Shown here piece by piece: positions 7,352-12,814 of a stretch of DNA of 12,814 nucleotides. The position numbers and the translations under genes are program-made. The notes below the pieces were generated by a model. The model did not search any database. It was not told the DNA's origin and worked only from the letters and a program-made list of their open reading frames with translations. Positions within the stretch are counted from its first letter, which is position 1; every line of letters begins with the position of its first letter. Source of the DNA: Pseudomonadota bacterium (GTDB lineage: Bacteria; Pseudomonadota; Gammaproteobacteria; UBA5335). The DNA lies in NCBI GenBank assembly GCA_021783685.1, contig JAJXTQ010000021.1, positions 1 through 12,814 of the forward strand. The letters are read 5' to 3'.

Positions 7352-8230
7352 TCGACGCGCTTCCGGCGATGGGTGGGGCACGACGGCGGCTGCGTCGCGC
7401 TTCGGCCCATCGGCCGCCGATCGTGCGTTTTCCCACAAGCGCCGCCGCGTGCGCAGGCCGATCTGCCGGACCAGATGTCCGCGATGGGCCTGCAAGCCCG
7501 TGACCTCGAGATAGGCGACGAGGAAGCGCATCCGGTCGGTGCGACTGAGGCGGGGATGGTCCATGTTCAGCTGCGCGAGATTTTTCACCCGTCGGCGCCA
7601 GGGCAAGTGCCTGAATCGACGCGTCCCCTCATTGTCGAGAAACCAGAATCGAGGCCCCGTGGCCGGATGGAAATCCACCTGCAGGTTGCTGGTGCGCAGT
7701 TCCGTGTGAAAGAAACCGGCCTGGTGCAGACGCCCCACCTCAGCGCCCAGCGCGCGCAGCGTCTCGCGCCGCCGGTCGAAGGGCTCCCTTGCCGGACCGC
7801 CGGCGACCGGTTCACGGTCCAGATAGACGGCCAACGACTCCCCGGGCGCCGCTGCGGTGATCAGGAACGGCAGGTTGCGGACGCGGCCGCGCAGCACCAC
7901 CGCCGGCGCTGAAAAGCCGGCTGCCCGCAGCGCGTGGGTCCGACGATCGCTGCGATAGGCGCGGTCGCCGCGGAACAGGGTCTTGATGCCTTCGTACCAG
8001 CGTCTCGGGAAAAAGATCTTGGCGAATGAGCGTGGCTGCGTCGTGGTCTGCGCCACCAGGGCGGACTGGGAACTGCGCACGCGCCGCCAGCCGGGCGCCT
8101 GGCCCGACTCCAACAGCAACTGCAGCGATTCGTGGATCGCCAGATGATAGAAAGCCCGCGACGCGGCCGCGCGCGCAGCCTCGTCGGAGATGGACTGGGC
8201 AGCACTGCGGACTGCCGGGTTGGTTCGCAT
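7307..8230 (-). CDS. Divergent WaaP/InaA-type lipopolysaccharide kinase family protein, catalytic Asp replaced by Glu
   Basis: This 307-residue protein resembles the Kdo/WaaP (InaA) kinase-like family that phosphorylates sugars of the LPS inner core. The ATP-site lysine is probably Lys71 in SFAKIFF. The catalytic loop reads LHQAGFFHTELRTSN (168-182): the usual HxD is HTE, so the catalytic aspartate is glutamate at residue 177, encoded by GAA. Asn182 and the metal-binding aspartate Asp199 (FWFLDNEGTRR) are kept. It may therefore be an attenuated kinase, a pseudokinase or a variant enzyme. An N-terminal extension of about 50 residues and an arginine-rich C-terminal tail are also unusual. ATG 8230 is preceded by GGGGAGC at 8238-8244. 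The stop TAG at 7307-7309 lies inside the convergent phoD coding sequence. It follows the LPS operon in the same direction but has its own upstream gap with a PmrA-like box, so it may be separately controlled. Confidence 0.8.
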   Translation of the reverse strand: MRTNPAVRSAAQSISDEAARAAASRAFYHLAIHESLQLLLESGQAPGWRRVRSSQSALVAQTTTQPRSFAKIFFPRRWYEGIKTLFRGDRAYRSDRRTHALRAAGFSAPAVVLRGRVRNLPFLITAAAPGESLAVYLDREPVAGGPAREPFDRRRETLRALGAEVGRLHQAGFFHTELRTSNLQVDFHPATGPRFWFLDNEGTRRFRHLPWRRRVKNLAQLNMDHPRLSRTDRMRFLVAYLEVTGLQAHRGHLVRQIGLRTRRRLWENARSAADGPKRDAAAVVPHPSPEARRSTETLQAIQSVQRR

Positions 8231-8278
8231 CGGCCACGCTCCCCGTGGACGCCGGCTCGTGCCCGGTGCGTCCGCGTT

Positions 8279-8295
8279 CTTAATGTTTTCTTAAG
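8279..8295. promoter_or_regulatory. PmrA/BasR-type (or QseB-type) response-regulator box
   Basis: The plus strand reads CTTAAT, GTTTT, CTTAAG: two hexamers matching YTTAAK with the 5-base spacer of the PmrA box. Half-sites are one helical turn apart (11 bases), as OmpR/PhoB-family dimers require. CTTAA-N6-CTTAA also fits the QseB pattern. It lies in an AT-rich patch in the 83-base gap between two leftward LPS-kinase genes, about 50 bases upstream of the second. The consensus-facing orientation is opposite to that gene, and no strong -10 is visible; TATTCT on the minus strand (8300-8295) is the best candidate. Confidence 0.55.
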
Positions 8296-8313
8296 AATAC
8301 GGGAAGCGGCCGC

Positions 8314-9033
8314 TCAGGGGGAAGCCGGTCGGGGGAGCGAAGCGGGCGGCACCATCGACTGGAACAGTGCGGCGGTTGCAGGGTCGGCACGCCAGTTGTG
8401 CATGAGCTGGCGCCAATCCTTGCGCCGCAACGTCTCCCGGCGCAGCCGAGGCCGGGCGGTTTCATCGAAATCCACGAGAGAGACCCGCTCGCCGTCGATG
8501 AGGAAGTTGGCGTCCTTGGCATCGCCGTGGACGAAGCCGGCGGCGTGCAGGCGCTGGAGGATGTCGACCATCTGTCGGGCCACGGCGCGGCGCGCGGCGG
8601 GGCTACTGGCCGGATCGGCGAAGAACTGCCGGGCCGTCATTCCGGGCAGCGCTTCGGTGATGAGGTAGGCACCGCGCCGCAGGACGCCGCAGAACGGCTC
8701 CGTGACGATTGCCGCCGGCCGGAAGGTGTCGATTCCCAGGGCCGCGACGGCCCGTGCCATCTCGCAGCTGTGCAGCGCCTTGGCGCGGCGCAGTGCCCGG
8801 CCGAGCTCGCGCCGGAAGGGTTGCCGGCGGTAATGCTTGACCAGGTAGCGGCCGGTGGCCAGCGGTATCGTGGCGACCCAACTGGCCGGGTCGTCCTTGT
8901 GCATCACGGCCCCCGGCTGGCGCGGGACTCCCGCGCGCGTCGCAATCACCCGCGCCAGGCCATCCGGGTCCGGCCAGTCGGGATCGATCCAGGCGATGGC
9001 GCCCTCGGGGAGCGCGCGCCGTTCAAACTGCAT
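8314..9033 (-). CDS. WaaP/InaA-type lipopolysaccharide core kinase
   Basis: This 239-residue protein is a Kdo/WaaP-family kinase expected to phosphorylate a heptose or Kdo of the LPS inner core at the cytoplasmic face of the inner membrane. The ATP-site lysine is in YLVKHYRR (Lys66). The catalytic loop is complete: LHAAGFVHGDAKDANFLID, with His169-Gly-Asp171 and Asn176. The metal-binding DFD is at 188-190 (SLVDFDE). Length is normal for the family. The start codon lies inside the preceding glycosyltransferase gene (11-base overlap), so it is translated from the same message. It is the last gene of the tightly packed LPS operon. Which core sugar it modifies, and whether it corresponds to WaaP or a related kinase of pseudomonads, cannot be decided from sequence alone. 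The neighbouring, degenerate paralogue downstream makes it the likelier active enzyme. Confidence 0.87.
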   Translation of the reverse strand: MQFERRALPEGAIAWIDPDWPDPDGLARVIATRAGVPRQPGAVMHKDDPASWVATIPLATGRYLVKHYRRQPFRRELGRALRRAKALHSCEMARAVAALGIDTFRPAAIVTEPFCGVLRRGAYLITEALPGMTARQFFADPASSPAARRAVARQMVDILQRLHAAGFVHGDAKDANFLIDGERVSLVDFDETARPRLRRETLRRKDWRQLMHNWRADPATAALFQSMVPPASLPRPASP

Positions 9034-10180
9034 CGATCGACAACAGCTCGCGGTAGAGGGCCATGAGCGCCTCGGCCATCCGGCTCAGGCTCAGCGGCAG
9101 GACGGTCTCGCGGCCCGCATGGCCGATGCGCTCGCGCACGCCCCGGTCGCACAGGTGCTCCATGTGGGCGGTGAGGCCGGGGATGTCGAGCGCGTCGCAG
9201 AGCAGGCCGTTGCGGCCGCTTTCGATCAGATCGACCGCGCCGCATTTCACGCTCGTGACCACCGGCAGGCCGCTCGCCATGGCCTCGAGCACCACATTGG
9301 CGAAGGGATCGTACAGCGTCGGCAGGACGAGGGCATCGGCTGCGCCGTACCAGGGCCGTACGTCGGCCTGCGGGCCCACCAGATGCACCCGGCCGGCGAC
9401 GCCCAGCCGTCCGGCAAGCGCGCGGTAGCGACCCGCCCGCTTGTCCTGACCCACGGCAATGAGCTGGGCATCGGGCCGGCCGACCTGGGCCAGCGCACGG
9501 ATGGCCCCGGCGAGATTCTTGCGCTCGAAGCCCGAGCCCACGAACAGAAACACCGGCGCCTCAAGGCGAATGCCGAGCCGGGCGCGGATCTGCAGGCTTA
9601 CCTCGCGCTGCGCCCCCGGCCGGAAATGCGCGCTGTCGACTCCGTTGTAGATGACCCGCAGCCGCGCCGGATCGACGCCGTACTCCCGGCGAATCTCCTC
9701 GGCGACCATGCGCGAGTTGCAGATCACCGCCCGCAGCGTGGGGCTGGCGTAAAGTCGCGCTTCCTCGGCGAGCTTGTGGCGGTGGTAGGGGCTCAGCGAC
9801 TGGCCGAGCGAGCCGCGCCAGCCGCGCGCCCGATTGCGCTCGCCGAGCCAGACCCGGTGCACCCCGCCGCCGGCGCGATAGAGATGACAACAGGGGATGC
9901 GCGTCTGGGACTGGACGAGATCGGCCTCGAGTGAAGCCAGCGCCCGGCAGGCAGCGCGCGCGAAGCTGACCTCGCGCCACAGCCGCCCGACATGAAAGGG
10001 ATCGCAGCGCAGCACGGTCACGTTCGGGTCGGCTCCGGCCCCGTCCCAGCGGCGGGTGACCACGGTGAGGCGCACGGCGTGTTCGTCCAGGGCCGCGAGC
10101 ATGCGCGTCAGGATGCGTTCGGCGCCGCCGTCCGGCCGATAGGCGGGGTGGACGAAAGCGACGTGCAGCGGTGCGGTCAT
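9023..10180 (-). CDS. Glycosyltransferase family 4, LPS core assembly
   Basis: This 385-residue GT-B fold glycosyltransferase belongs to family GT4. The N-terminal Rossmann domain opens with HVAFVHPAYRPDGGAER, whose glycine-rich loop GGAER is at residues 18-22. The sugar-nucleotide domain contains VGSGFERKN (about 214-222), which supplies the phosphate-contacting arginine and lysine. The retaining-GT4 signature YDPFANVVLEAMASG (290-304) has the family's acidic pair. No signal peptide or membrane segment is seen, so it acts in the cytoplasm or at the membrane surface. It shares a 4-base ATGA overlap with the upstream GT2 gene and overlaps the kinase gene downstream. Context points to addition of a core sugar to LPS, in the manner of WaaG-like enzymes. 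The donor and acceptor sugars are not identifiable here. Confidence 0.9.
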   Translation of the reverse strand: MTAPLHVAFVHPAYRPDGGAERILTRMLAALDEHAVRLTVVTRRWDGAGADPNVTVLRCDPFHVGRLWREVSFARAACRALASLEADLVQSQTRIPCCHLYRAGGGVHRVWLGERNRARGWRGSLGQSLSPYHRHKLAEEARLYASPTLRAVICNSRMVAEEIRREYGVDPARLRVIYNGVDSAHFRPGAQREVSLQIRARLGIRLEAPVFLFVGSGFERKNLAGAIRALAQVGRPDAQLIAVGQDKRAGRYRALAGRLGVAGRVHLVGPQADVRPWYGAADALVLPTLYDPFANVVLEAMASGLPVVTSVKCGAVDLIESGRNGLLCDALDIPGLTAHMEHLCDRGVRERIGHAGRETVLPLSLSRMAEALMALYRELLSIDAV

Positions 10181-10959
10181 GCCGATGGCCCCCGGCCGCG
10201 CAGGCGGTGTTCGAGCACGAAGGCCTGTTTGGCAAACGCGGCCAAGGCGGACGAGGCGGCGATCAGGACGCCGCGCCAGCCATCGCGCCAGGCCTGTTGC
10301 AGGACGAGGATGCGCACTAGCCGCCCCAGGGGCGAGAGCAAGAGTTTGTGGGCGCGGAAGGGTTGGCCGCGGGCGATGAGGTCCTCCGCGCCGAGCCGGG
10401 CATAGTCCAGCGTGCGATGCAGATGATCGTCGAGCCGCTGGTAAGATTCGTGCAGCAGATCCCCGGCCAGGCGTCCGGTCGGCCCGGCTACGGTGAGCTG
10501 CTCATGCACGCGGCCGCCGACCCAGCGCGCCTGCGTGCGCGCCACGAGGCGCAGGCGCCACTCCGGCGTCCAGGCATGGCGCAGCCAGGCGCCGAGATAG
10601 CGGTTGCGGCGATTGAGGAAATAACCCTGCAGCGGCGGCGTTCCTCGAGCGAAGAGGGCGCGGATGGCCGCGGTCAGCTCGGGTGTGAGCGCCTCATCCG
10701 CATCCAGGCTCAGGACCCAGGGCTGGCTGCAGGCGGCGATGGCGCGGTTCTTCTGGGCGGTGAAGCCCGGCCAATCGGTCACCTCGACGCGTGCCCCGCA
10801 GCGCTGGGCGACCGCGACGGTCGCATCGCTGGAACCCGAATCGAGCACGACGATCTCGGCGGCCAGTGCCCGGACGCTGGCCAGGCAGCGCGGCAGATTC
10901 GCTTCCTCGTTGCGGGCGATGATGGCGACCGACAGCGGCAGGGCGGCGGTGGCGGTCAT
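10177..10959 (-). CDS. WaaE/KdtX-like glycosyltransferase family 2, LPS core
   Basis: This 260-residue GT-A fold enzyme looks like the WaaE/KdtX/LgtF group, which adds a beta-linked glucose to the first heptose of the LPS inner core. Residues 9-47 (SVAIIARNEEANLPRCL, then EIVVLDSGSSDAT) form the nucleotide-binding half. The metal-binding DADEA is at 86-90, and VHEQL (151-155) plus LLHESYQRLDDHL (168-180) are typical of the group's C-terminal half. A hydrophobic helical tail (about 205-245) probably associates with the membrane. The start ATG at 10959 forms ATGA with the previous stop, and its own stop does the same with the GT4 gene. The ribosome binding site is weak, as expected for translational coupling. 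Family assignment is good; the exact acceptor is inferred from context and relatives. Confidence 0.87.
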   Translation of the reverse strand: MTATAALPLSVAIIARNEEANLPRCLASVRALAAEIVVLDSGSSDATVAVAQRCGARVEVTDWPGFTAQKNRAIAACSQPWVLSLDADEALTPELTAAIRALFARGTPPLQGYFLNRRNRYLGAWLRHAWTPEWRLRLVARTQARWVGGRVHEQLTVAGPTGRLAGDLLHESYQRLDDHLHRTLDYARLGAEDLIARGQPFRAHKLLLSPLGRLVRILVLQQAWRDGWRGVLIAASSALAAFAKQAFVLEHRLRGRGPSA

Positions 10960-11882
10960 GCGCGCCCGCCCCGGACGCAACTGCGCAGGTAGCGGAACAG
11001 CGTGCCCGGACGCAGCGCCGCGGACGGCGCAAGGCGCAGGGCGGCGCGGAAATGTGCCCGCGCCTCCCGCTCGCGGCCGGCGCGGCTGAGCGCACGGAAG
11101 CACGCCAGTTGCCGGTCGGCCTCGAAGGCGCCGCGCGCGGCGAGAAAGGCGGGCGGCAGACGGGCCGGATCGAACAGGAGCGCCGCAACCCGCTCGCTCG
11201 CCCGGCACAGGGCATCGACGTCGTGGCGCAGGCTCGCCGGCTGACGGTATTTGACGGCCAGCACATGGGGCAGGGCGCGGGTGCGCCCGAGGGCCAGCAT
11301 CTGCGCGAACAGCACCACGTCCTCGTTGTTGCGGATCGATTCGGGGTAGCCCAGCCGGCGCGCCAGGGAGCGGCGCATGAGCACGGCGCCGTGGGTGGGG
11401 CCCACACCGTCCCCACGCAAGAAGCGCCGGAAATCGGCCTGGGGTGTGCCGCCCCATCGGGCGTCGGGCCGGTGGACCTTGCGACTGCCGTCCAGTCGCA
11501 CCACGGCATGACCGCCGAACAGGAGGTCGACCGGCCCATGGGCGCGCAGATCGGCGCGCAACACCGCCAGCGTCTCGCGCATCAGGGCGTCGTCGGCGTC
11601 CAGAAAGAGCACCTGCTCGCCCGTTGCCGCCGCCATGCCGCGGTTGCGCGCGGCGCCCGGACCGGCATTGGCCTGGGTCAGTACATGGATGCGCGTCGGG
11701 TCGCGGGCCGCGTAGGTGCGGGCCAAGGCCAGCGTGCCGTCGCTGGAACCGTCGTCGACCACCACCAGCGTCCAGTCCGGGTCGCTCTGTGCCAGCACCG
11801 AATCGAGCGCACGGGCAAGGAAGCCCTCGGCCTGATAGGCCGGCACGACGACGGTGATCGACGCCGGGGCAGGCGGGTTCAT
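10956..11882 (-). CDS. Glycosyltransferase family 2 with TPR-like C terminus
   Basis: This 308-residue protein is a GT-A fold, inverting family 2 glycosyltransferase. The nucleotide-binding part begins ITVVVPAYQAEGFLARALDSV. DDGSSDGT (43-50) and DADD (95-98) bind the sugar nucleotide and metal, and the ED pair at 187-188 (NNEDVVLF) fits the catalytic base. After about residue 215 the sequence turns alanine- and arginine-rich and helical, with a segment (REREARAHFRAALRLAP) that looks like a tetratricopeptide unit. This could mediate partner binding. ATG 11882 overlaps the stop of the upstream membrane-protein gene as ATGA, and its stop overlaps the WaaE-like gene in the same way. A role in extending the LPS core or O-chain is inferred from its place in the operon; the sugar is unknown. 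Confidence 0.9.
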   Translation of the reverse strand: MNPPAPASITVVVPAYQAEGFLARALDSVLAQSDPDWTLVVVDDGSSDGTLALARTYAARDPTRIHVLTQANAGPGAARNRGMAAATGEQVLFLDADDALMRETLAVLRADLRAHGPVDLLFGGHAVVRLDGSRKVHRPDARWGGTPQADFRRFLRGDGVGPTHGAVLMRRSLARRLGYPESIRNNEDVVLFAQMLALGRTRALPHVLAVKYRQPASLRHDVDALCRASERVAALLFDPARLPPAFLAARGAFEADRQLACFRALSRAGREREARAHFRAALRLAPSAALRPGTLFRYLRSCVRGGRA

Positions 11883-12814
11883 GGCGTCGATGTCGAGCGC
11901 AACCAGAAGGCCGGCGAGTAGAGGCTGCCCCAGAACAGGGCCAGGTACGGCCAGAAGATCCATTTGGTGATGTGCGCTTCGCTGAAGTTCGCCACCAGGA
12001 ACATCACCAGCACCGACCACTGCATGAGCAGGAACCGCCCCGGCAGGTGACCTTGCCGATAGGCCCACAGCCCGCCGCGGGCCACGCATGCGGCGAAGGC
12101 TGCGAACAGCGTCACGCCGACCACGCCCGTCGCGACCAGCAACTCCAGCCAGCTGTTGTGCAGATGGGGCACGTCGAAACCGCCGAGCCGCTGCGGCAAG
12201 TCTCCCGACATGGCCAGCGGGTGGATGCTGTTGATGCCGATGCCGAGCCAGGGGCTGTCCTGCCAGTGCGTCCAGCCCCAGTGCCAGAGATGGATGCGGC
12301 GGCCGAGGGACGTGTTCGGGACGGATTGCCATTGTCCGGCCTCGATCGCCTGAAAGACCGTGGACTCTTCGCCGAAGCGCTGGGAGATGTGGCTCCACTG
12401 GCCCGCACCGACCAGGAAAACCAGGCCAAGCCCGACGACGCCGCCGGCCAAGGTCCAGTTGCGCCCGCCACGCCCGCCGAGCAACAGCGGCACCGCTGCG
12501 CCGAGGCCGATGACGACGCCCAGCCAGGCCCCGCGGGTCTGGGTGAACAGCAGGCCCATCGTCATCAGCAGCACGGCCAGCGCCCAGAGCCCGATGCGCA
12601 GGGGGAACCGAGGCTCGCTGCGGTGTCCCCAGACGTCCCGCGCCAGAAACAGCAGGCCCAGCAGCGCAGTCGCGAAGAACAGCGCGCTGCGCTGCGGATT
12701 CATGCCGAAGCGCAGCCGGCCGCCGGACAAACCCTTTTCCCAATAGAGCGGGTAGAGGAAGTAGGGCAGCATGGCGAGCGCAAAGGCGATGAACAGAACG
12801 AAGGAAAGTCGTCG
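11879..12814 (-). CDS. waaL: O-antigen ligase / polymerase family membrane protein (WaaL-like), C-terminal 311 residues
   Basis: This is the C-terminal part of a polytopic membrane protein with a Wzy_C domain. It is probably WaaL, which transfers O-antigen from undecaprenyl diphosphate to the lipid A-core at the periplasmic side. The frame stays open to the right edge with further hydrophobic residues (LSFVLFIAFALAML), so the ATG at 12772 is internal and the start lies outside the window. Visible signatures are FTQTRGAWLG, with the conserved arginine, and a large periplasmic loop with RRIHLWHWGW and DSPWLGIG. HLHNSWLELLVATG follows, with the histidines placed as in ligases. Several hydrophobic segments flank these. 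The same fold serves O-antigen polymerases (Wzy), so ligase is preferred mainly because the neighbours are core-assembly genes. The stop overlaps the next gene by 4 bases (ATGA). Confidence 0.82.
   Translation of the reverse strand, partial: RRLSFVLFIAFALAMLPYFLYPLYWEKGLSGGRLRFGMNPQRSALFFATALLGLLFLARDVWGHRSEPRFPLRIGLWALAVLLMTMGLLFTQTRGAWLGVVIGLGAAVPLLLGGRGGRNWTLAGGVVGLGLVFLVGAGQWSHISQRFGEESTVFQAIEAGQWQSVPNTSLGRRIHLWHWGWTHWQDSPWLGIGINSIHPLAMSGDLPQRLGGFDVPHLHNSWLELLVATGVVGVTLFAAFAACVARGGLWAYRQGHLPGRFLLMQWSVLVMFLVANFSEAHITKWIFWPYLALFWGSLYSPAFWLRSTSTP

Noticed and set aside
8306..8313. GCGGCCGC palindrome after the LPS-kinase stop as a terminator
   Set aside because: It is a loopless 8-base palindrome with no T tract in the leftward direction. 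It cannot form a normal intrinsic terminator.
10960..12743. Long alternative frame across the membrane-protein and GT2 genes, apparently reaching 595 residues
   Set aside because: Its N-terminal half is an out-of-frame reading of the WaaL-like gene. Only the part from 11882 on is a GT2 enzyme, so this is not a fusion protein.

Overview
The window is GC-rich, densely coding DNA from a Gram-negative bacterium, most likely a gammaproteobacterium (a betaproteobacterium is possible). The Gram-negative call rests on the right half, which encodes lipopolysaccharide (LPS) core and O-antigen assembly functions. PrkA, GGDEF proteins, a Tat-type PhoD and a DUF1232 protein fit the same groups. The genus cannot be named from the sequence.

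Left block (1-4040). A PrkA-type serine protein kinase gene runs leftward off the window edge. Facing away from it, across a 343-bp spacer, are two translationally coupled paralogous genes for membrane-anchored diguanylate cyclases. Both have intact GGEEF active sites and RxxD inhibitory sites.

Middle block (4041-7351). Two leftward genes overlap by one base (TGATG): a secreted LpqC/PHB-depolymerase-like esterase and a small DUF1232 membrane protein. Divergent from the esterase is phoD, a rightward gene for an exported Tat-type alkaline phosphatase/phosphodiesterase.

Right block (7307-12814). All genes here point leftward. In transcription order they are an O-antigen ligase/polymerase-family membrane protein (cut by the right edge), a GT2 glycosyltransferase, a WaaE/KdtX-like GT2 glycosyltransferase, a GT4 glycosyltransferase and a WaaP/InaA-type LPS kinase. 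These five overlap by 4 to 11 bases and look like one operon. After an 83-bp gap comes a second, divergent WaaP/InaA-type kinase. Its catalytic-loop aspartate is replaced by glutamate, and its 3' end overlaps the end of phoD by 45 bp.

Regulatory signals. The 83-bp gap contains CTTAAT-N5-CTTAAG, a full match to the PmrA/BasR box (and to the QseB half-site spacing). This suggests envelope-stress control of the second kinase. Two sites with the geometry of RpoE/ECF promoters (GGAA, then TCTAA after a fixed 19-bp interval) lie just upstream of prkA and of the esterase gene. Together these suggest that much of the window deals with envelope structure and stress, but this is inference from motifs. 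No tRNA, rRNA, insertion sequence, CRISPR array or clear intrinsic terminator was seen.
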